NCBI GenBank assembly: GCA_015232485.1
Contig: JADFZP010000071.1
Coordinates: forward strand, 4,533-10,693
Source: Alphaproteobacteria bacterium
GTDB taxonomy: Bacteria > Pseudomonadota > Alphaproteobacteria > Rhodospirillales > Magnetospirillaceae
Length of the DNA stretch: 6,161 bases
Reading direction: 5' to 3'
Shown here: piece after piece, positions 1 through 6,159 of the stretch
How the letters are laid out: every line of letters begins with the position of its first letter
How positions within the stretch are numbered: the first letter of the stretch is position 1
Program-made: the position numbers and the translations under genes
The notes under the pieces: model-generated
Told to the model about the DNA's origin: nothing
What the model saw: the letters and a program-made list of their open reading frames with translations, nothing else
Databases searched by the model: none

Positions 1-519
1 GTGGGCGGCTATTGCGCCCAGATCGCTTCGGCGTTCGGCGGCACGGTGGTGGCGATCGACGTCGACCCGGTCAAGCTCGACGCCATTTCGCGCCACGGCG
101 CCGCGTTGACCATCAACGCCCGCGAGGCCGATCCCAAGACCCTGAAGAAGACCATCGCCGCCTTCGCCAAGGAAAAGGGCCTGTCGACCCGCGAATGGGC
201 GATCTTCGAGTGCTCGGGCAGCGGCGCCGGTCAGACGACCGCCTGGAGCCTGCTGGTCCACGGCGCCACCCTGGCGGTGGTCGGCTTCACCATGGACAAG
301 GTCGAGCTGCGGCTGTCCAACCTGATGGCCTTCCATGCCCGCGCGCTGGGCAATTGGGGCTGCCCGCCCGAGCTTTACCCCGGCGCCCTCGATCTGGTCC
401 TGGACGGCAAGATCGAGCTGGCCGCCTTCGTCGAGCGCCATCCGCTCGACTCGATCAACGCCATCTTCGCCGACGCGCACGCCCACAAGCTGACGCGCCG
501 CGCCATCCTCGTTCCCTGA
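1..519 (+). CDS. had: 6-hydroxycyclohex-1-ene-1-carbonyl-CoA dehydrogenase, C-terminal part (5' end outside window)
   Basis: This is the C-terminal 172 residues of a zinc-type medium-chain alcohol dehydrogenase; the family is usually about 360-370 residues, so roughly the first half lies left of the window. The first codon, GTG, is not a start: it is the valine inside the Rossmann glycine motif (G)VGGYCAQIA. About 15 residues later comes VVAIDVD, whose acidic residue at the end of the second strand (D20 of the visible part) is the usual sign of NAD+ rather than NADP+ use. Next come FECSGSGAGQ and LAVVGFT, typical of this fold. The zinc-ligand region is not visible. In the pathway the enzyme oxidises the 6-hydroxy group made by Dch to the 6-oxo substrate of Oah, in the cytoplasm. 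The specific name rests largely on the neighbours (oah 13 bases downstream, then dch and bcr), because the visible half alone would support only a generic alcohol dehydrogenase. Confidence 0.88.
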   Translation: MGGYCAQIASAFGGTVVAIDVDPVKLDAISRHGAALTINAREADPKTLKKTIAAFAKEKGLSTREWAIFECSGSGAGQTTAWSLLVHGATLAVVGFTMDKVELRLSNLMAFHARALGNWGCPPELYPGALDLVLDGKIELAAFVERHPLDSINAIFADAHAHKLTRRAILVP

Positions 520-522
520 CCC

Positions 523-527
523 GGAGG
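523..527 (+). promoter_or_regulatory. Ribosome binding site of oah
   Basis: GGAGG lies in the 13-base gap after the had stop codon, five bases before ATG 533. It supports that ATG as the start, and it is the strongest Shine-Dalgarno match in the window. Confidence 0.8.
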
Positions 528-532
528 ACATC

Positions 533-1633
533 ATGACGCATTTGAACGATCACAATCTGGTCAGGGAGACGGTAGTCCCCGGCGTGCTTTACGAAAAGCG
601 CCCGGCCCGCGCGCCGAATGGCGACATCGTTCCGGGCCTCTACAACGCCTGGATCATTCTCGACAACCCGAAGCAGTTCAACTCCTACACCACCGACATG
701 GTGAAGGGCGTGATCCTGGCCTTCCGCGCCGCCTCGAACGCCCGCGACGTGGTCGCCACGGTGTTCACCGGGGTGGGCGACAAGGCGTTCTGCACCGGCG
801 GCAACACCAAGGAATACGCCGAATACTACGCCGGCAATCCGCAGGAATACCGGCAATACATGCGCCTGTTCAACGACATGGTGTCGTCGATCTTGGGCTG
901 CGACAAGCCGGTGATCTGCCGCGTCAACGGCATGCGGATCGGCGGCGGCCAGGAAATCGGCATGGCCTGCGATTTCTCGATCGCCCAGGATCTGGCGCGT
1001 TTCGGTCAAGCCGGTCCCAAGCACGGCTCGGCGCCGATCGGCGGCGCCACCGACTTCCTGCCGGTGATGATCGGTTCCGAGATGGCGATGGTCTCGGGTT
1101 CGCTGTGCGAGCCCTGGTCGGCGCACAAGGTGGCGCGGCTGGGCATGATCTCGCAGGTCGTCCCGGCGCTGAAGATCGACGGCAAGTTCGTGGCCAATCC
1201 GACGGTGATCACCGACCGCATGCTCGACGAGTATGGCCGAATCATCCACGGCGAGTTCAAGACCGGCGACGAGGCGGCGGCCGGCCGGGCGATGCTCAAG
1301 CAAGGCACCATCGATCTCTCGTTGCTCGACGCCGAGGTCGAGGCGATGTGCGCGAAGATCCTGCTCACCTTCCCCGATTGCTTCACCAAGACGCTCGAGG
1401 AACTGCGCAAGCCCAAGCTCAACGCCTGGAACGCCAACAAGGAGAACAGCCGCGCCTGGCTGGCCCTCAACATGATGACCGAGGCCCGCGCCGGCTTCCG
1501 CGCCTTCAACGAGGGCACCAAGGAGGATCGCGAGATCGACTTCGTCGCCCTGCGCCAAGCGCTGGCCGAGGGCAAGCCCTGGACTCCCGAATTGACCGAG
1601 AGCCTGCTGCCGGCGGCGCGGAGCGGCAAATGA
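533..1633 (+). CDS. oah: 6-oxocyclohex-1-ene-1-carbonyl-CoA hydrolase (ring-opening)
   Basis: Oah (called BamA in obligate anaerobes) adds water to the double bond of 6-oxocyclohex-1-ene-1-carbonyl-CoA and then cleaves the ring C-C bond hydrolytically, giving 3-hydroxypimelyl-CoA. It is a soluble crotonase-superfamily protein. The 366 residues match the family length I remember (about 370-380), some 110 longer than an ordinary enoyl-CoA hydratase. Visible signatures are AFCTGGNTKEYAEYYAG (85-101) and GMRIGGGQEIGMACDF (133-148), which carry the two oxyanion-hole regions. FGQAGPKHGSAPIGGATDF (157-175) follows and is very characteristic of Oah/BamA. E141 lines up with the first catalytic Glu of enoyl-CoA hydratase; the second Glu position appears not to be acidic. 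The long C-terminal tail (about 250-366) is outside the basic crotonase core. The ATG has a good GGAGG five bases upstream. The stop overlaps the dch start (ATGA), suggesting translational coupling. Confidence 0.95.
   Translation: MTHLNDHNLVRETVVPGVLYEKRPARAPNGDIVPGLYNAWIILDNPKQFNSYTTDMVKGVILAFRAASNARDVVATVFTGVGDKAFCTGGNTKEYAEYYAGNPQEYRQYMRLFNDMVSSILGCDKPVICRVNGMRIGGGQEIGMACDFSIAQDLARFGQAGPKHGSAPIGGATDFLPVMIGSEMAMVSGSLCEPWSAHKVARLGMISQVVPALKIDGKFVANPTVITDRMLDEYGRIIHGEFKTGDEAAAGRAMLKQGTIDLSLLDAEVEAMCAKILLTFPDCFTKTLEELRKPKLNAWNANKENSRAWLALNMMTEARAGFRAFNEGTKEDREIDFVALRQALAEGKPWTPELTESLLPAARSGK
1620..1623 (+). promoter_or_regulatory. Ribosome binding site of dch, inside the oah 3' end
   Basis: GGAG lies within the last codons of oah, six bases before ATG 1630. 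It decides the dch start: the reading frame is open far upstream (to about 1105), but that extension overlaps oah and is not crotonase-like. Confidence 0.65.
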
Positions 1634-2400
1634 CCGGCGACTCTCCCTTGAAGGTGTGGCGCGACCGCGACGGCGCGCTGTTGCGCCTGCGCCTGTCGCG
1701 GCCCAAGGCCAACATCGTCGACGCCGCGATGATCGCGGCGCTCGACCAGGCGTTGGCCGACAATCTGGACGACGAGCGCCTGAAGGGCGTGCTGCTCGAC
1801 CACGAAGGCCCGCATTTCAGCTTCGGCGCCAGCGTGCAAGAGCACATGCCCGAGACCTGCGCCGCCATGCTGAAAAGCCTGCACGCGCTGATCCTGCGCA
1901 TGGTCGAATCGCCCGTGCCGATCCTGGTCGCGGTGCGCGGCCAATGCCTGGGCGGCGGGTTGGAGGTGGCCTTGGCCGGCCATCAATTGTTCGCTTCGCC
2001 CGACGCCAAGCTGGGCCAGCCCGAGATCCAGTTGGCGGTGTTCGCGCCGGCCGCCTCGGTGCTGCTGCCCGAGCGGATGATGCGCGGCGTGGCCGAGGCG
2101 ATGCTGTTCACCGGCCGCCCGATCTCGGGCGACGAGGGCTTCCGCGCCGGCCTCGTCCAAGAGGTCTCGCCCGACCCGGAGGCGGCGGCGCTGATGTTTT
2201 TCGACCAGGGGCTTTCCCCGCACAGTCCGTCCAGCTTGCGCTTCGCGACGCATGCGGCGCGCCTGGACATGATCGTGCGGGTCCGCGCCAAGCTGGCCGC
2301 CGTCGAGGATCTGTACCTGTCCGGTTTGATGTCGACCAAGGATGCCGTCGAGGGGCTGACCGCCTTCCTCGAAAAGCGCTCGCCCAAATGGGAGAACTGA
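1630..2400 (+). CDS. dch: Cyclohexa-1,5-diene-1-carbonyl-CoA hydratase
   Basis: Dch adds water to the cyclic dienoyl-CoA released by benzoyl-CoA reductase, giving 6-hydroxycyclohex-1-ene-1-carbonyl-CoA. It is a cytoplasmic crotonase-family protein of 256 residues, close to the Thauera enzyme length as I remember it (about 258) and essentially only the crotonase core. The first oxyanion-hole segment is HFSFGASVQEH (62-72); the second is RGQCLGGGLEVAL (103-115). LGQPEIQLAVFAPAASVLLP (128-147) carries the second catalytic position. By eye, E112 and E132 correspond to the two catalytic glutamates of rat enoyl-CoA hydratase. FAPAAS replaces the usual PGAGG segment, which I associate with the dienoyl-CoA hydratase subgroup. 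The start is ATG 1630, four bases overlapping the oah stop and preceded by GGAG. bcrC follows after two bases. A generic enoyl-CoA hydratase is the alternative by sequence alone; the position between oah and bcrC makes Dch much more likely. Confidence 0.92.
   Translation: MTGDSPLKVWRDRDGALLRLRLSRPKANIVDAAMIAALDQALADNLDDERLKGVLLDHEGPHFSFGASVQEHMPETCAAMLKSLHALILRMVESPVPILVAVRGQCLGGGLEVALAGHQLFASPDAKLGQPEIQLAVFAPAASVLLPERMMRGVAEAMLFTGRPISGDEGFRAGLVQEVSPDPEAAALMFFDQGLSPHSPSSLRFATHAARLDMIVRVRAKLAAVEDLYLSGLMSTKDAVEGLTAFLEKRSPKWEN
2390..2394 (+). promoter_or_regulatory. Ribosome binding site of bcrC, inside the dch 3' end
   Basis: GGGAG lies in the last codons of dch, eight bases before ATG 2403. 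It favours 2403 over the in-frame ATG at 2388, which overlaps dch and would add only five residues (MGELT). Confidence 0.65.
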
Positions 2401-2402
2401 CC

Positions 2403-3566
2403 ATGGCCTCGACCGCCGAAATCATCGCCGCCTGCCAGACCCGCTTCGAGGATATCGACTTCAAGGACGCCCGCGCCTGGAAGGCCGCCCAGCCCGGCCG
2501 CAAGGTGGTGGGCTTCCTGCCGGTCTATGTGCCGCTTGAGATGATCCACGCGGCGGGCTGCCTGCCGCTGGGGATTTTCGGCGGCGGCGATCAGATGGAG
2601 GTGATCCACGGCGACGCCTATTATCAAAGCTACATCTGCCGCATTCCCCGGTCGACCATCGAGCTGGGGGTGACCAACCGCCTGGATTTCGTCGACGGGA
2701 TGATCTTCCCCTTCGTCTGCGACGTGATCCGCAATCTGTCGGGAATGTGGAAGCTGATGTTCCCGAACGTGTGGTCGAAGTTCTTCGACACGCCGCAGAA
2801 TTTCGACCCCGAAATCGGCGGCGTCTATTATCAGGCCGAGCTTCAGGAATTGCGTCAGGGCCTCGAAACCCTGACCGGGCGCGCGATCACCGATGACGAC
2901 CTGCGCCGCTCGATCGCGCTTTACAACGAGAACCGCGATCTGGTGCGCGCCGTCTACGCCTTGCGCGCCCGCGAGCCGTGGAAGGCCGCGACCTCGGACG
3001 TCTATCTGCTGATGCGGGTCGGCCTGACCATGCCGGTCGAGGAGCACAACCAGCTTTTGCGCGACTACATGGCCGCCGCGGCGGCCGAGGACCGGCCCAA
3101 GCGCGACAATGTCCGCATCGCGATCTTCGGCTCGTTCTGCGAACAGCCGCCGCTCAACCTGATCAAATCGATCGAGATGGCCGGCTGCTACGTCGTCGAG
3201 GACGACTATTCCCTGGTCAACCGCTTCATCACCGAGGCCATCCCCACCGATGGCGACCCGATCGCCGCGCTGTCTTTGGCCTATTTGCGAAAGTCGGTCG
3301 AGACCTCGTGCAAATACGTGCCGAAGGAGGAGGACAAGGGCGTCTTCCACGTCGAGCGGGTGCGCGCCGTGGCGGCCGAGGGCGTGATCTACGCGACACC
3401 CAGCTTCTGCGATCCGGCGCTGCTCGACCGGCCGATGATCTGCGCCCGGCTGTCGGAAGCCAAGATCCCCTACATCGCCTTCAAATACGCCGAGAACTCC
3501 GGCCAGATGCAGCCGATCCGCGAACAGGCCGGCACCTTCGCCGATTCCATCAAGCTGTGGAGCTGA
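2403..3566 (+). CDS. bcrC: Benzoyl-CoA reductase subunit C (gamma)
   Basis: BcrC is one of the two catalytic subunits of ATP-dependent benzoyl-CoA reductase, which accepts low-potential electrons from BcrA/BcrD and reduces the aromatic ring of benzoyl-CoA in the cytoplasm. It belongs to the 2-hydroxyacyl-CoA dehydratase HgdA/HgdB superfamily. The 387 residues match Thauera BcrC (about 386). Family features are VGFLPVYVPLEMIHAAG (36-52), the first dehydratase-domain segment that ends before C53, then SYICRIPRS (76-84), FVCDVIRNLS (104-113) and ATPSFCDP (331-338). C79, C106 and C336 lie where dehydratase subunits place iron-sulfur ligands, so they are the best candidates here; this is by analogy. 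Other cysteines are C11, C53, C246, C262, C303 and C347. No signal peptide or membrane segment is seen. The frame is open well upstream, inside dch, but only the 2403 start gives the expected N-terminus. bcrB follows after two bases with the same TGACCATG junction. BadD of Rhodopseudomonas is the orthologue under another name. Confidence 0.95.
   Translation: MASTAEIIAACQTRFEDIDFKDARAWKAAQPGRKVVGFLPVYVPLEMIHAAGCLPLGIFGGGDQMEVIHGDAYYQSYICRIPRSTIELGVTNRLDFVDGMIFPFVCDVIRNLSGMWKLMFPNVWSKFFDTPQNFDPEIGGVYYQAELQELRQGLETLTGRAITDDDLRRSIALYNENRDLVRAVYALRAREPWKAATSDVYLLMRVGLTMPVEEHNQLLRDYMAAAAAEDRPKRDNVRIAIFGSFCEQPPLNLIKSIEMAGCYVVEDDYSLVNRFITEAIPTDGDPIAALSLAYLRKSVETSCKYVPKEEDKGVFHVERVRAVAAEGVIYATPSFCDPALLDRPMICARLSEAKIPYIAFKYAENSGQMQPIREQAGTFADSIKLWS
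3559..3562 (+). promoter_or_regulatory. Ribosome binding site of bcrB, inside the bcrC 3' end
   Basis: GGAG in the final codons of bcrC, six bases before ATG 3569, supports that start. The reading frame is open some 590 bases upstream, but that extension lies wholly within bcrC and is low-complexity Arg/Gly-rich shadow sequence. Confidence 0.65.
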
Positions 3567-3568
3567 CC

Positions 3569-4852
3569 ATGAGCGAAGCCGTCAAAGAGCCGTCGATGCT
3601 GCTGCAAAAGGACATGATCGCCAAGAATTACGACGCGATCACGTCCAAGCACGAGACCGGCCACAAGGTCTCCTCCACCTTCGTTCCGGGCAACTTGAAC
3701 GAGTTGCTGATGTGCTTCGACATCCTCAACAATCTGCCCGAGATCAACGCCATCCAGAACGGCATGCGCAAGCTGTCGGGCGGCTACATCATGGAGGCCG
3801 AGAAGTCCGGCCATTCCGAGGACGTCTGCACCTATGTGAAGGCCGACATCGGCATGATGGGGCGCGGCAACATCGCGCCCAACGGCAAGCCCTTCCCCGA
3901 TCCCGACGTGCTGCTGCTGTCCTATACCGGCTGCTACACCTTCATGAAGTGGTTCGAGCTGCTGCGCGCCGAGTACAAATGCCCGACGCTGATGCTGCAC
4001 GTCCCCTACGAGGGCGACGGCCACTCGACCAAGAACATGCGCGACTACGTGGTCAAGCAGTTGAAGGAGGTCATCATTCCCGGCCTGGAGCAGGTCTCGG
4101 GGGTGAAGTTCGACATCGACCGGCTGCGCGAATACCTCGCCAACTCGGCCAAGGCCGAGGACGATCTGGTGTGGTGCCTGGACCAGGGCAAACGCAAGCC
4201 CTCGCCGATCGATTCCTATTTCGGCGGCGTCTACTACATCGGCCCGATCTTCACCGCGTTCCGCGGCCGCCAGGACGCCATCGACTATTACAAGGCGCTG
4301 CGTCTCGAAATCCAGGCGCGCATCGACGCCGGCCAAGGCCCGATGACGCCCGAGGGCAAGTCGCTGGACGATCAGAAATATCGCCTGGTCGTCGAAGGCC
4401 CGCCCAACTGGACCAGCTTCCGCGAATTCTGGAAGATGTTCTACGACGAGGGCGCCGTGGTGGTCGCGTCGAGCTACACCAAGGTCGGCGGCATGTACGA
4501 CCTGGGCTTCCGCCACGATCCCAACAACCCGCTGGAATCCTTGGCCGATTACTGCCTGGGTTGCTACACCAACCGCAACCTGCCGACCCGCGTCGACATC
4601 TTGACCAAATATGTCGAGGAGTACGAGGCCGACGGCATCCTGATCAACTCGATCAAAAGCTGCAACAGCTTCTCGGCCGGCCAGTTGATGATCATGAAGG
4701 AGGTCGAGAAGCGCACCGGCAAGCCCGGCGCCTTCATCGAGACCGATCTGGTCGATCCCCGCTACTTCTCGGCGGCCAATGTGAAGAACCGCCTGGAAAG
4801 CTATTTCCAGATGATCGAGCAAAAGCGCCAGGGCGCCCACCGCGCCGCCTGA
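3569..4852 (+). CDS. bcrB: Benzoyl-CoA reductase subunit B (beta)
   Basis: BcrB is the second catalytic subunit of benzoyl-CoA reductase and pairs with BcrC; the BcrB/BcrC half holds an iron-sulfur cluster and the benzoyl-CoA site. It has 427 residues, close to the family length (about 430-440), and belongs to the 2-hydroxyacyl-CoA dehydratase D-component family. Recognisable segments are GGYIMEAEKSGHSEDVCTYV (71-90), LLLSYTGCYTFMKWFE (115-130), SYFGGVYYIGPIF (216-228), EGPPNWTSFREFWKMF (276-291) and INSIKSCNSFSAGQ (359-372). ETDLVDPRYFSAANVKNRLE (391-410) is the acidic C-terminal motif typical of the dehydratase family. C87, C122 and C365 are the likeliest cluster ligands by analogy with dehydratase subunits; C49, C138, C203, C329 and C332 are also present. 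The pair C329/C332 (DYCLGCYTNRN) is a CxxC, but I would not assign it a metal without a model. The protein is cytoplasmic, with no membrane segments. The start is two bases after the bcrC stop; the stop is followed by a 14-base gap before bcrA. Confidence 0.95.
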   Translation: MSEAVKEPSMLLQKDMIAKNYDAITSKHETGHKVSSTFVPGNLNELLMCFDILNNLPEINAIQNGMRKLSGGYIMEAEKSGHSEDVCTYVKADIGMMGRGNIAPNGKPFPDPDVLLLSYTGCYTFMKWFELLRAEYKCPTLMLHVPYEGDGHSTKNMRDYVVKQLKEVIIPGLEQVSGVKFDIDRLREYLANSAKAEDDLVWCLDQGKRKPSPIDSYFGGVYYIGPIFTAFRGRQDAIDYYKALRLEIQARIDAGQGPMTPEGKSLDDQKYRLVVEGPPNWTSFREFWKMFYDEGAVVVASSYTKVGGMYDLGFRHDPNNPLESLADYCLGCYTNRNLPTRVDILTKYVEEYEADGILINSIKSCNSFSAGQLMIMKEVEKRTGKPGAFIETDLVDPRYFSAANVKNRLESYFQMIEQKRQGAHRAA

Positions 4853-4858
4853 GGGGAG
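4853..4858 (+). promoter_or_regulatory. Ribosome binding site of bcrA
   Basis: GGGGAG directly follows the bcrB stop codon and lies eight bases before ATG 4867. The first residues from that ATG (MRCFIGIDLGSTTTK) begin the ATPase fold immediately, so no earlier start is needed. Confidence 0.75.
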
Positions 4859-4866
4859 TTCCAATC

Positions 4867-6159
4867 ATGCGTTGCTTCATCGGAATCGACCTCGGCTCGA
4901 CCACCACCAAGGCGGTGGTCATGGACGAGAACCAGCACGTCCTGGGGCGCGGCATCACCAATTCGCGCTCGAACTACGACACGGCGGCGGCCGTCTCGAA
5001 GCAGGAGGCGCTGATCGACACGCGCCTGACCCTGTTCCGGCGCGGGCTGGGCTCGGTGCCCGAGGTGGCCGGCCGGGTCGACGAGATCATCTCGGAACTG
5101 GAACGCCATTTCCGCCACGTCCAGTTCATGGAACAGCTCGACGATCTCGAGGCGACCTGCGTCTCGAACATCAAGGGCACCCGCTTCAGCGGCCTGGAGA
5201 CGGCGGCGCGCGACGTGCTGGAAGAGGTGTTCCGGCGCCTCAAAGCCCATTCGGCGACATTGTTCGCGCCGGGCGCCCGGCGCAAATCGGACTTCTTCCG
5301 CGACCTCGCCGGCTCGGACTTCATGCAGATCGGCGAGGCGGCGTGCCGCGAGGCCGGGCTGGCCTTCGAGCTGATCCTCAACCTCTATGACAAGTCGATC
5401 ATCGAGGTCGAAAACCGTCCGCCGGCCGGCGACATGGAGGGCAAGTTCGTGCGCGCCCTGGAGAAGGGGTCGATGACCGCCAGCTCGATCCTGAAGCCCG
5501 TTCAGGACGCCTTGGCGATCCCCTTGGAGGAGACCTACGTGGTCGGCACCGGCTATGGCCGCGTCCGGCTGCCCTTCCCCAAAGAGCACATCCGCTCGGA
5601 AATCCTGTGCCATGGCTTGGGCGCCCACATGATGTATCCCGAGACCCGCACGGTGCTCGACATCGGCGGCCAGGACACCAAGGGCATCCAGGTCGATCCG
5701 CAAGGCATCGTCGAGAACTTCCAGATGAACGACCGCTGCGCGGCGGGCTGCGGCCGCTATCTCGGCTACATCGCCGACGAGATGAACATGGGCCTGCACG
5801 AGCTTGGGCCGCTGGCCATGAAGTCGAACAAGCAGGTGCGGATCAACTCGACCTGCACGGTGTTCGCCGGCGCCGAGCTGCGCGACCGTCTGGCCCTGGG
5901 CGAAAAGCGCGAAGACATCCTGGCCGGCCTGCACCGCGCCATCATCCTGCGCGCCATGTCGATCCTGTCGCGGGCCGGCGGGGTCAAGGACCAGTTCACC
6001 TTCACCGGCGGCGTCGCCAAGAACGAGGCGGCGGTGCGCGAACTGCGCAAGCTGATCAAGGAGAACTACGGCGACGTGACGATCAACATCAACCCCGAGT
6101 CGATCTACACCGGGGCGCTGGGCGGGGCCACCTTCGCCGTGCGCGCCGTGGTGCATTGA
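4867..6159 (+). CDS. bcrA: Benzoyl-CoA reductase subunit A (ATP-binding electron activator, long form)
   Basis: BcrA is one of the two ATPase subunits (with BcrD) that couple ATP hydrolysis to electron transfer from ferredoxin into BcrB/BcrC. It belongs to the ASKHA (actin/sugar kinase/Hsp70) activator family with HgdC. Visible motifs are the phosphate-1 loop GIDLGSTTTKAVV (6-18), VVGTGYGRVRLPF (225-237), the phosphate-2 loop DIGGQDTKGI (265-274) and the adenosine motif FTGGVAKN (379-386). C291 (DRCAAGCGRYLGYI) and C330 (NSTCTVFAGAE) are 39 residues apart, the same spacing as C127/C166 of HgdC, which bind the [4Fe-4S] cluster bridging two activator subunits. An additional C295 sits in the first motif. 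At 430 residues it is far longer than HgdC (about 260): roughly residues 40-200 form an insertion between the first ATPase strands and the GTGYGR motif. That length marks the Bcr rather than the Bzd subtype, whose ATPase subunits are about 290-305 residues. The gene is complete, and its stop is two bases from the window end. bcrD is expected next. Confidence 0.95.
   Translation: MRCFIGIDLGSTTTKAVVMDENQHVLGRGITNSRSNYDTAAAVSKQEALIDTRLTLFRRGLGSVPEVAGRVDEIISELERHFRHVQFMEQLDDLEATCVSNIKGTRFSGLETAARDVLEEVFRRLKAHSATLFAPGARRKSDFFRDLAGSDFMQIGEAACREAGLAFELILNLYDKSIIEVENRPPAGDMEGKFVRALEKGSMTASSILKPVQDALAIPLEETYVVGTGYGRVRLPFPKEHIRSEILCHGLGAHMMYPETRTVLDIGGQDTKGIQVDPQGIVENFQMNDRCAAGCGRYLGYIADEMNMGLHELGPLAMKSNKQVRINSTCTVFAGAELRDRLALGEKREDILAGLHRAIILRAMSILSRAGGVKDQFTFTGGVAKNEAAVRELRKLIKENYGDVTININPESIYTGALGGATFAVRAVVH

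Noticed and set aside
1..3. GTG at position 1 as a start codon for a short dehydrogenase
   Set aside because: It encodes the valine inside the nucleotide-binding glycine motif of Had, so the gene is cut by the window edge and does not begin here.
1105..1629. Upstream in-frame extension of dch
   Set aside because: It overlaps the Oah C-terminus entirely, and its translation is Arg/Gly/Ala-rich without crotonase features. ATG 1630 has a ribosome binding site and gives the normal family length.
1656..2402. Apparent N-terminal extension of bcrC making a 636-residue protein (a possible fusion)
   Set aside because: The extension is out of frame within dch and low in complexity. The known BcrC N-terminus begins at 2403, so there is no fusion.
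2978..3568. Apparent N-terminal extension of bcrB
   Set aside because: It is read through bcrC in another frame. The dehydratase-family sequence starts only at ATG 3569.
455..4864. Long open reading frames on the minus strand (455-1558, 1006-2253, 1983-3350, 3470-4864)
   Set aside because: They lie antisense to confidently identified genes, and their translations are rich in Arg, His, Ala, Gly and Val with no recognisable domain. GC-rich third positions on the + strand remove stops from the complement.
3712..4866. Apparent 815-residue bcrA product
   Set aside because: The first 385 codons are a shadow of bcrB. The ATPase fold starts at ATG 4867 with a ribosome binding site directly before it.
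4801..6156. 451-codon open frame antisense to bcrA
   Set aside because: Same shadow effect. It runs exactly opposite a complete bcrA, shows no family motif and has no convincing ribosome binding site or gap in which to start.
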